This document shows, one piece after another, positions 23,845 to 34,700 of a stretch of 64,000 nt of DNA. Made by a program: the position numbers and the translations under genes. Numbering within the stretch: the stretch's first letter is position 1; every line of letters starts with the position of its first letter. Under the pieces are notes generated by a model. It was not told where the DNA came from. It ran no database searches and was given only the letters and a program-made list of their open reading frames with translations. The stretch is from Calliopum simillimum (lineage: Eukaryota; Arthropoda; Insecta; Diptera; Lauxaniidae), in assembly GCA_951812925.1 (NCBI GenBank), contig OX638368.1, positions 19,717,187-19,781,186 of the forward strand. The letters are read 5' to 3'.

Positions 23845-24481
23845 GGGTGTCAGCGTTGAACAAAAGTGAGCCAATTTTGGCTCGACCTACAACATCAATA
23901 TTTCTGTACAACAACCACAGAAATAATTTTTGTTGTTTTTTTTTCACGCTCGTCAAAATTTTGCGTTTTTGTAACGTTTTTTTGCGTACACACAAAATCG
24001 AACTCGAACAAACATAAAACAACAACAATGACTACGTCGCATCAAAAACAAAAACAACAAACAATATGGGTATTAATGCGTTGATGCGCAGTTGCGAAAA
24101 TGCAAGTCTTTTACGCACTAACGCCTGAACGTTCAATGTGAATATTTCCATCTTGAGAAATTGCAGAAGTAGTGCGAAATTTTCGGCAATGTGTTTGTTG
24201 TTTTACTTATATCAAACTTTCGCAAACCGCACTTTCGCAACGACGCAAGAGCATTGCGCATCAACGCGTAAATACCCCTACTTTTTGTGTGTGTCCTAGT
24301 CCTTAGAAATTTTGAAAATTGTTGAAATATTATTGTGGTTGTAAACGAGGCATGAAAAACAACAAAAAATTGTGTTTGTGATTGTTGTAATTCGAATTTG
24401 AAGTTGTTGTAAAAGCGAAAATTTTGCGCTGACTGCGCTGCATGCGCTTGGCTCAGTGATTTGAAAACGCTGACACCCTTG
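23845..24481. mobile_element. Non-autonomous element with AAGGGTGTCAGCGTT ends, carrying a nested MITE
   Basis: The outer inverted ends are AAGGGTGTCAGCGTT at about 23844 and AACGCTGACACCCTT ending about 24483, each followed inward by TGAGCC. Inside, 24068..24277 has its own inverted ends, GGGTATTAATGCGTTGATGCGCA and TGCGCATCAACGCGTAAATACCC, the family also found at 19386. No transposase is visible. Confidence 0.65.
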
Positions 24482-24689
24482 ATCTAGTGTACATGCAAAT
24501 GTACTTTCTTTTATAATTATTACTGAATTATGACGCGGAGGAACACAATGACACAATGTGATTTATTTATTTAACAAATCGTCGGGTTAAAGGTAAAACT
24601 ATACATCTACAATAAAATTTTCATGTTTTGAGAAAAAAGCGTTTTACATTTTTTTGAAGTTCGTTATTTGTACGAGATTTTGGATTTTT

Positions 24690-24920
24690 CTGTAAACTAT
24701 CCAACCTTTCTTTATAATTTTTAGGAGAGTTAAAAACAGCATAGAACTCCATTACTACTGAGTTTGGGGAAATGTTTTTTTTTTCCAATTTAATAGATTG
24801 CCATTCTGTTTATTCAATACAAGACAAAAATTTCTGCAAACTTTAATAAGTAGAAATGGAATTCCGAGCTGTTTTTTAGCCTCTCCAAAAAATTTTAAAA
24901 AAAGGGTTGGATAGATTACA
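24690..24920. repeat. Fold-back MITE, copy 1 of a family with 54075-54306
   Basis: Inverted arms: GTAAACTATCCAACC...GGAGAGTTAAAAACAGC..AGAACTCCATT on the left, and AATGGAATTC.GAGCTGTTTTTTAG.CTCTCC...GGTTGGATAG.TTACAATTGA on the right. The second copy shows the same arrangement. Confidence 0.7.
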
Positions 24921-25811
24921 ATTGACTCAATGATATCATGGAAAGTTATGTATGTATGTATTCTCCTTTAACTCCTATTAACTCCTAGGAGGAGCATAGG
25001 GCCAAGTATAGGGAAAGTTACGATTCAATTGAAAAAGTTAACGAGTACGCTACACTGCTACACGTGTTCTGCATTTTTGAGCAAGAGTAACTCGGATCCC
25101 ACCCCTCATAGAGAAAAATAGTTGCCAGATTCGGATTCAACAACCACAAATTAACAAAAAAAGTCATCAAGATCTAATTTAAAATTCCATGTTTTTGGAA
25201 TCTCAAATTTCAGAACATGGTTGGAAACTTGATTTTATAGAAACCCAATAATATAATTTTTGTAATCATTCTTGAATAAGAATTAAATTGTATGTAAAAA
25301 AAAGTAATATGTGTAATTTTATTTTTGCATTTTAAAAGTGGGGGGACGCAAGCTTGCAAAAACTTGAAAAGGGGGGGCGCGACCAAAAGCGGTTGAGAAC
25401 CACTGTACTAGGATATATCTTTTTCTTATAACACTGCGAAATTCACTGTACTTTTGTTTTCAAAACACTTCACTTTTCCAGAGTTTTTCGGAATTTCCAC
25501 TGCGGTCAAAAATTCCAAAACGGTTGTTAGGAGCAGTGCACAAAATCTTCTTTTTCTTTTTTTTGAGTGGGCGGGTGGAAAATCGCTCTCACGGGTAAAC
25601 CACTGAATCGATTTTTATGAAATTGTGTGTGGAGATAGGGTTAATACTAAGGAATAAAAGCAAGTTTTTTACGTTTTCTTTAACTTTATGGAATAACTCC
25701 TAAACGGCAAATTGTAGGTATGTATTATTATAGATCATACAATTCCCTATAAATAGGTAGTTTTGTTTTTTTCGTGCGACTCATCGTTCATGAGTTATGG
25801 CACTTTAAAAA
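24921..25811. other. Intergenic; possible end of a hAT element at about 25383-25411
   Basis: The phrase ending GCGGTTGAGAACCACTG is the complement of CAGTGGTTCTCAACCGC, a terminal motif common in hAT elements. The partner end was not found, so this is either a fragment or a coincidence. The rest holds no gene. Confidence 0.35.
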
Positions 25812-26476
25812 TCAACCAGGGGTCCAATTCGTGAACGCACAACTGACGAGTAGTACGTTAACTGATGCGGCGATTCAACCCCAGGCCTGTTTCGTAATGC
25901 GTGTGGTTTTGATTACTTTTCATTTCGGAAGCTTTTTGATAAAAATGGTGAGTCACACGATAAAATGTATTAGAATCTTTTTTGTGGAGAATTACAAGTT
26001 CTTAAAACAATATTGATTTATATTTGAGAAAAAGGAACCGTTTCGAAAATATTTAATAAAGTCGAATAATTCGACTTTTTACAATTTTTTAAGAATTTTT
26101 CCTTAACGGTTACATTTTCGTTAATGCAAATGAATATAATTATAATTTTTATCGTTCGACTCACCGTTTTCATGAAAAAGCCTCCTAAATGAAGAATAAT
26201 TGAAATCACACGGAATGTATGAATTACCAAGCTTTACCACTTTTCTAATTTGAATATCTGATAAACTTTAAGCCGTACGAACAGCTCTGAGGACTTTTTA
26301 TAGGAAATCACCAGTGCTACAAAATTGTCCTACACTATTTTTCTGAAAAAGTAACCGTTTGCGGAATACATATTTGCAAAAACTGTGACCTTTAACCTTG
26401 AATAACTTACGACGCAGACACGAGATTATATGAGACTTTTGAGACAACTTTTAGAACAATATAATGAAGGCTTATT

Positions 26477-26583
26477 GGGGGTTATCGTGAATCAAGATTC
26501 CCGGGGAATTTTCTTAAGCTGCAATAGAGAATGCACTGCAGTCTGAGAAAATTCCCCGGGAATCTTGATTCACGATAACCCCC
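26477..26583. repeat. 107-bp near-perfect palindromic MITE, copy 1
   Basis: Ends GGGGGTTATCGTGAATCAAG and CTTGATTCACGATAACCCCC; the centre contains CAATAGAGAATGCACTGCAG. A near-identical 107-bp copy is at 28861..28967. Both are bordered by ATT on each side. Confidence 0.85.
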
Positions 26584-28277
26584 ATTATCTCTCATTCCGA
26601 GATCTACCCATTTTACCTGCTAATTTGACTGGGCTAAAAAGACAATCGTTAGTCGAAGAAGAGCGTTTATCTATTGTCAATCGATAACCGCAATAGGGTA
26701 CTTAACTTTTCCTGATTTATTCGTCTAATTTGACATTTGTGGCTAATGAAATTTCGGCGCCTTGCCAACCGCAATTGTTTATTTTTCATATTCGCACGAT
26801 TTTGACGTTTAAGATGAATGTTACTGCGCTAAGTGGAACGAGTCGGCTAGTTTAGCCAGCACGCGAACATCAATAAGTGCGAAAAAATGCGGCCAAAATT
26901 TGCATGAAACACAATTTAGATTGATACTCTTGCATTCCCAAAGATCGCAAAACATAAACTACATAGAATTTTTCCGTTTAATATTTATTCTTTTTTTTCT
27001 TTAATATTATATTTCCATTTCAGTTGTATTTGTATTTTATTCTGACATATTGAACTCTCATATTTTTTTAATGTTATATTTATCATAAACTTATTATACT
27101 TCACATCCAAGTAAAGGTTATTACAAATTATTATTACTTCTTTAGTTAAATAAACGAACAAATACAAGGAATATTAATTTTTCCAATATGTATGTAGTAT
27201 TATTTATATTCTGTATAGAACTATTTATGTATAGTAAAGTATAAATATGCGTATTGGTATTGATTTAAGTAAAAATAATCATTAACTCGATTTAAAAAGA
27301 CAAAAATATATATTGTATTTATAAATTTTTACCTTTAAAAAAATAACACATTAGTTAAGTTTCTATCCACTAAAATAAAAATTGAACAAAAAAAAAAAAA
27401 AAAACATTTCATCGATTAATATTTTAATATGCATAGATTTACTAGGAATTTACTATGTATATAATTTGATTACTTTAAAGCATTAGAATAAACACAAAGA
27501 AAGTTAATAGTAATTTAAATAAAAAAAAAATTAGACGTTATATGCCATAAAAATTTTATAATTCACACAATTTTTGCATTTTTGTTTTTATTTTTCTTTT
27601 TTTTATCGTGCGAATGAGTGGTTATAATTTAAAATAAACCAAAACTGTTGTTAAATCATTAAGGATGCGCAATAGCAGCAAAACGGCAAAATAAAATCAT
27701 AAATATAATATACGAGAAAATTGGCATAACAAATAAGAAAATTATAGAAGAACTTATTATAAAAAAAAAGATAATGTTAGAAATTAAAGGACTCTTCAAC
27801 TATAAAGCACACGATAAATTTTCGACTTCTTCAGATGTGGGGAAATATATCGATATTGATCGTGACATTAATTTTTTTTTTTTTTAATTTATGTATTTAT
27901 CATAATATTCATATTCTCATTTTATTTTTTAAACTTATTTTTGCTGCATTTGTATATGATTTTAATATTGGAATTAATAGCCATTTATATGTATGTATGT
28001 AATTCATTTCATTTTAAATTAGTATTTTTTTAATTTTTTTTTTTTTTAATCAATAATTATTAATATTTAAATATTTATACGAATTTTTAAATTCAAATAT
28101 ATATTAAAGATATTAATGCGTAAATTTGTTTTTGCTGCTGCTGCTGCTGTAGTGGCTGAGACGACGACAAATAGCGTTTAATATATTTTGTGGATGCATC
28201 GTGCTACGTTTTATATATTTTATCCATTATATATAAGAAAACTGTTCTGTACGGCACAAACTCATTCTTTGTTTAAT
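26584..28277 (-). other. AT-rich downstream / 3' UTR region of ctrip
   Basis: No ORF of interest. Directly after the ctrip stop (on the minus strand) the sequence is AT-rich, with a short GCT repeat at 28133-28150 and several AATAAA-type signals on the minus strand, such as TTTATT at 27921..27926. A long 3' UTR is likely; its end is not known. Confidence 0.5.
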
Positions 28278-28735
28278 TTAAGACAAATGGAAAGACATGC
28301 TGCCTTCATTTGCCGCCACTTTCAGTTTCTGTCGCATCACCTCACGACTCGAATAATCGGGCAGCTTCAGATAGTTTACACAAGTCATCACAGATGGTAG
28401 ATAATCGTTTGGATTCTGATTGCCATCAAGCGTTTTGCGTACAATGGTCAAAGGTGGTGTTAGCGATTTAAAGCCACCTGTTGGCAAACGTGGTGAACCA
28501 GTAACAAATTGAAGGAACAATCTTTGCTCATCGCGTGTATAGGAGGATAGAATGTCATAGAGATTTTGTATGGCCTGAGAGTCTTGTGTAAAACCATGAT
28601 CAGTGCGACAGCATTCTTGCAACATTTTGACGTCCCAACGTTGAGCGTTCGATGTGCCGGAACCGCAAAAGACATTCTCCAATTCTTCTGGATAAAACAT
28701 ACGTAAACGTTGTGTGGGAAATACAGAATCAAAAC
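28278..28735 (-). CDS. ctrip: ctrip last exon: HECT C-lobe with catalytic Cys
   Basis: Encodes GFDSVFP... to the stop, 151 residues. [16 protein letters not shown] is the C-lobe signature, and [14 protein letters not shown] holds the thioester Cys (TGT at 28380..28382). The protein ends SMSFHLS; the HECT family ends in a similar hydrophobic tail needed for activity. The acceptor AG is at 28736..28737. Confidence 0.95.
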
Positions 28736-31700
28736 CTGTAAAATTAAGAGAGAAAAAAAATTATAATTTGTTAATCTATTTGTATACTCTTATTATGAAC
28801 AGCCAACTCAACTTAGTTGCGTTGTCTTTAGTCAATACAACTGATCTTTTTTGTCTTATTGGGGGTTATCGTGAATCAAGATTCCTGGGGAATTTTCTTA
28901 AACTGCAATAGAGAATGCACGGCAGTTTGAGAAAATTCCCCGGAAATATTTATTCACGATAACCCCCATTATCTAGATACACTAGAAAGTAAATTAATTC
29001 ATATAGGGATTTCCTATCTCTTTTTTCTATTCTAGGGTGGTTTAAAAATAAAATTTGCTCAGAATTTCATTCCCAGGGCACCAAAAGTTTTTTTCTTTTT
29101 GATGTAAACCAGCACCATTTAAATTTTGGTCCATTACAGGAAAGATTTGATAAATCCCAAAACATTTTCAAAACCGAAAAGTATTTCTAAATACGCAGTT
29201 TAACGATTTAATCAATAAAGCCCAGTTATTGAAATGAAATACGTCCCACACAATATGGAATGGCGTTAGGAAATAACGCCCAATGAAACAACGGCCAAAA
29301 ATAACGAAATAACGCCTACAAAATAAAATGACCTAATAACGCCCAAAACAAAAACGAAGTAGCTCCCAGAAAATATGAAATAACGCCCAAAAACAAAAAC
29401 GAGATAATGCCCAAGTTATTTTCATATAAATTTGGGCGATAATCATTTTGGAAATAACTCCAAAAAATTTATTTGTGTGAAAATTATTTGGGCGTTATTT
29501 CGTTTTTGGGCGTTGTTTCGTTTTTTTTTTTTTTATTTTAAATGAAATAACGCCCAAACAACGAAATAATGTCCAAATTTTGGGGCGTTATTTCCAAAAT
29601 GATTATCGCCCAGATTTATATGAAAATAATATGGGCGTTATTTCGTTTTGATTTTTGGGCGTTATTTAATTTTTTTTTTTTTTTGCGTTATTTCCTAACG
29701 CCGAAAATTATTTTGGCGTTATTTTCTACCGGCTCCTAAACATGGAAAAATTTACAAAGAAATAAAATGCAAATTCGAATTTCATGTAAAAAATTTAACA
29801 TATCGAGCCCTAACTGCCAAAAAGACATAACCACCGACACGATTTCAGATTTTCGTTTTTTGATAGAAATCGATAATTCGCGTGCATATGCGTCTTCCCT
29901 TCAAATTTCATAACTGCAAAAAGTACCATTACGAAGTAATAGCATTTAAATAAAAAATTATTTCATATTTAGGAGGACTTTTCGGTTTTTCAAATGGTTT
30001 CAAGATCCATTAAATGTTTTCTGAAGTGGTCCAAATTATACATATGAATTGGGTGACATTTGGTAAGAAATGATTAAATTGTTTTATTTTCACGAAAAGT
30101 TTACTTGATGGTGTGGAATTGATGGCATTATTTTAAAAAATTATACCGATCAAATAACCGATTATAATAGCCACATATGTATGATATTACTTTGCCTCAT
30201 ATTGGTACTTAGGCCCTTTGGTACTTCCAATGAAAAGCAATGCAAAACGTAAATAGAACTTTATATGTGAAGGACCAGTCGTTTTCCTCCATGATGTAGC
30301 TAACAAACTAGTTTTGAAATTGCCCGTGGTCCTGCAAGGATGTTTGCAAACTACAGGATAGATAGCCACTATTGTAAAACATGACAATAGAATATGCTAC
30401 ACCAGACAGACATGCCATACATTACATTGGAAATTATTATGACTAGTATCGCCGGTGGCCAAGATTTGGCCTTTTACTTTGAGATAGATACACTTTTTCC
30501 GAGTACCGTTTGGTAAAAAAGAAAGCCAGAACATTGAGTATTCATTAATCGTAGCAACACTTTTTATATGCTGCAGGCTCAGTATATCTTAAAAACGAAT
30601 AACATAAAAATTGGTGCAGTGCTTATTCCAAAAAATATCGGAAAACAACCAAAATATCGAAAAGATCTCAAAAAGTATCAACAAACGTCGGTATGTATAT
30701 CGGTAAAAGTCCAAAAGCATCGAGAAACATCTAAAATATCGAGAAGTATCGAGAAACATCCAAAATATCGATAAAAGTCCAAAAACATCGAGAAACATCC
30801 AAAATATCGATAAAAATCCAAAAGTATCGAGAAACATCTAAAATATCGGTAAAAGTCCAAAAGTATCGAAAAACATCCAAAATATCGGTAAAAGTCCAAA
30901 AGCATCGAGAAACATCCAAAATATCGATAAAAGTCCAAGAGTATCGAGAAACATCCAAAATATTGATAAAAGTTCAAAGGTATCGAAAAACATCCAAAAT
31001 ATCGATAAAAGTGCAAAACTGTCGAGAAACATCCAAAATATCGATAAAAGTCCAAAAGTATCGAGAGACATCCAAAATATCGGTGAAAGTCCAAAAGTAT
31101 CGAAAAACATCCAAAATATCGGTAAAAGTCCAAAACTATCGAGAAACATCCAAAATATCGGTAAAAGTCCAAAAGCATCGAGAAACATCCAAAATATCGA
31201 GAAGTATCGAGAAACATCCAAAATATCGAGAAGTATTGAGAAATATCCAAAATATCGGTAAAAGTCCAAAATTATCGAGAAACATCCAAAATATCGAAAA
31301 AAATCCAAAAGTATCGAGAAACATCTAAAATATCGGTAAAAGTCCAAAAGTATCGAAAAACATCCAAAATATCGGTAAAAGTCCAAAAGCATCAAGAAAC
31401 ATCCAAAATATCGGTAAAAGTCCAAAAGTATCGAGAAACATCCAAAATATCGATAAAAGTCTAAAAGTATCGAGAAACATCAAAAATATCGATAAAAGTT
31501 CAAAAGTATCGAAAAACATCCAAAATATCGATAAAAGTGCAAAAGTATCGAGAAACATCCAAAATATCGATAAAAGTCCAAAAGTAGCGAGACACATCCA
31601 AAATATCGGTAAAAGTCCAAAAGTATCGAAAAACATCCAAAATATCGGTAAAAGTCCAAAAGCATCGAGAAACATCCAAAATATCGGTAAAAGTCCGAAA

Positions 31701-34700
31701 GTATCGAGAAAAATCCAAAATATCGATAAAAGTCCAAAAGAATCGAAAAACATCCAACATATCGGTAAAAGTCCAAAAGCATCGAGAAACATCCAAAATA
31801 TCGAGAAGTATCGAGAAACATCCAAAATATCGGTAAAAGTCCAAAAGTATCGAAAATCATCCAAAATATCGGTAAAAGTCCAAATGTATCGAAAAACATC
31901 CAAAATATTGGTGCAGAACGTCGACAGAGCGCAACGAAACAGGTTTCGTGCAAGCAAGAGAAAAACAACAACAAAAATTCTCTCACTCCACTGTCTCATT
32001 CATTTTCTCATAACATAGCATAACACTGCGGGTGCTGTTGTTGTTGTAATTATATGGGAAACTTTGATCCTGTTTTTAAATGCCTTAATGGCAATTTATG
32101 AGGATAATTTTTGGATTCGTGGATTCTACACCACAGTACCTATCACATAAAAAAAAACATCCAAAATCGGTTAAATGGTTAGCTCGCAAAAGGGGCGCAA
32201 AAAAAACTGTTCACGTATTTATATATAGATTACAAGTGAAATTCACATTTGAATTTTAGTTTTTGATTTATGCATCTTAGTTTTTATATTTTATAAGATT
32301 ATTTGACCAATTTATTTAGTCAATTATGTTGCAATGAGCATTTTGGCCACAAATTTTGAAATCTTAAATAAAATTTAAACAAATTTCATTCCACTTCTTC
32401 CCAACGTTTCGCCTATGGGTTTTACTACATAAATCAGCTAAAAGTTAATATATTAACACTTACCTTCACGTAAAGCTTCAAATTGTTTTTGGACTCCTTC
32501 GACAAGGAACCAATATGTAACTAATGATATATATTGATGTAAATTATGTACAGTAACTGGTAAATCACGACCGCTACGGCGTAGCTCAATATTCGCATGA
32601 CCAGGTAAAACAAAATCCAAGCCCAAATCAGCTATTGGACAGCCATCCAAATCTAACATTTCAATCTGTAAATATACGTACGTACCAAATAAGTTTTTTG
32701 TTTTACTTTGTTTGCAGTTCAAACAAAATGTTGACTTACTTTTTCAGTCTTTTCCATTGCATCGATATTGGGATCAGCTATAATATTTTCACGTTGACGC
32801 ACTACATCATGCAAACGTACCAAAGTTGTTTGCACTTCAGGTGCAACACGTGCTAAATCAGCCAAGCCGAAAGAGTGCTCTTCGTTGATAAGCCAACGAT
32901 AAAATGGTATCGAACATGGTAAATCAAGCTGGATAATAGTTAAAATAAAAATACAAATTAAAGTACATACAGGAAAATTGTAAATGGTATTAAAACACAA
33001 CTTACCATTCTACTATCCATCACAGCTTTTGCCATAAATTTGCCCAAAAATTTGAATTTTGATTTTGATTTAGAAACATGTGGCAACTTTGAGGATTTTC
33101 CCAATGGCAATGGGAATAGCCCATGTGTTGCGTGCACATAACTAATTGTGGTGTTAACAGCTAAAGGATTTTCAATTACTGTATCACCAACAGTGTTGTT
33201 TATTGCATATTCACCAGCGTTTTGTTGCTGTTGATGTGTTATATTAATATCACCAGATTGCTGCTCAATAATCATATTTAATGCATTTTCATTTGATGAA
33301 GAGCCATGCTCCGTATTACTCTGTTGATTGATTGAATTATTTGTTGCAACTAACCCAACCCCACTGGCGGCAGCACTGCTACGCGTTGCAATAGCGCCAA
33401 TTCCAACCCCACCACCACTTTCACGATTGTTACGACTGCTACCGCGTGTATGTAATGCTGGTGCACTTGCCACAGTTGTTGTGTTTATACTATTTGTATT
33501 TGCGCTGCTATTTGTTGTATTTGTCCTATTCGTAATATTACTCTCTTCAAGTTGTAAATTATTATCGTGTGCATCATCAATTTGTGCTGAAGACGACTTA
33601 ACAACATCTGCAATTGAGGATGAATTCTGCTTATAGCTATCACTGCCATTCCATAAACCTAAATCACAGCGTTGTAATTCAGCAGAGACCAAAGCGTAAA
33701 ATTCTAATGTTGGACCTAAGCCAGTGCCAACCTTAAGGCGAAAAGAAAACGGCATATTAATTTTGAAATGTTGAAATTTAAAACAAAAAACTTACCTCGT
33801 TTTCATATTGGATTTCCAATAATGCCTTCGAATGACCGAAATCTTGTATTATATGTTCCGCTTGTTTTAATATATCTTCACGGGATATTGCACGTTTTCG
33901 ACGATCCAATCGTGGTGCAACACGCTCAGATGACTCAGTTGAGTTCAAATCTGGCGTAGTATCCAATAAACGTTGCAATGCACGATCGCGATCAAAACTA
34001 GTTGCATAGAATAGCAAATGTCTAGTTTCAAATGGAAACAAGAAAGGACATGCCATTCCAATTTGTGGTAGCCATTGTGGCAAATTTCCTGTCATTATAA
34101 CGAGTGGATCTTGTAGTTGCCGATTAGCTTTAGCTGTAATTTTTGGATGCACAAATTCTGATTGTGGCACAATATTTTGTCGTAAAACACAACCATATAA
34201 ATGCTCCCAATGACGATTTAGAGCGTTTATAATACGCAACATGCAAAGCGCATCAAGCGAGGCATCTTGCACAGTAACTACATCGGTGGGCAGTGAATTT
34301 GTAAGGAATGGTTTAAGTGCAGACACAATTGCTGGCGTTATACCCTCGTGCCAGAGTTCAGTTTTCTTACGCAATAATTTTGATGAAGATTTACTGCTAC
34401 TCTTCTTTACAGAATTCGAAGATGTTGCCCCACCTGTACAAGCGATACTATTTGAAAGAGCTGTTGATGAATGTTGTTTGTTTGAAGCACTGGTATTAGT
34501 AGCACTGGTGCTTGAAGAACTAGCAGCAGCAGCATTACTGGTCGACGATGTGCCGGCTGTTTCATCTTCAACAGGCCGATAGTATATTGTGTGTTGTTGT
34601 ACCCAAACGCTGGCATTACCTAAGAAATAAAAGAAAATTAAAATTTATAATGAATTCTGCTGTATTGTTTATTGAAGATTCTATGCTCTATAAAATTACT

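Noticed and set aside
30678..31425. Several overlapping ORFs of 75-195 codons in the minisatellite
   Set aside because: A stop-free 39-bp unit makes all in-phase frames open; not evidence of a gene without transcripts. The one with its own ATG and non-repeat N-terminus is kept as a finding only.
30705..31905. CRISPR-like regular array
   Set aside because: Units are contiguous with no unique spacers, and this is a eukaryotic nuclear locus.
34407..34616. Minus-strand ORF starting [14 protein letters not shown]
   Set aside because: It is in a shifted frame of ctrip exon 7; the real frame ([16 protein letters not shown]) continues the TRIP12 homology.
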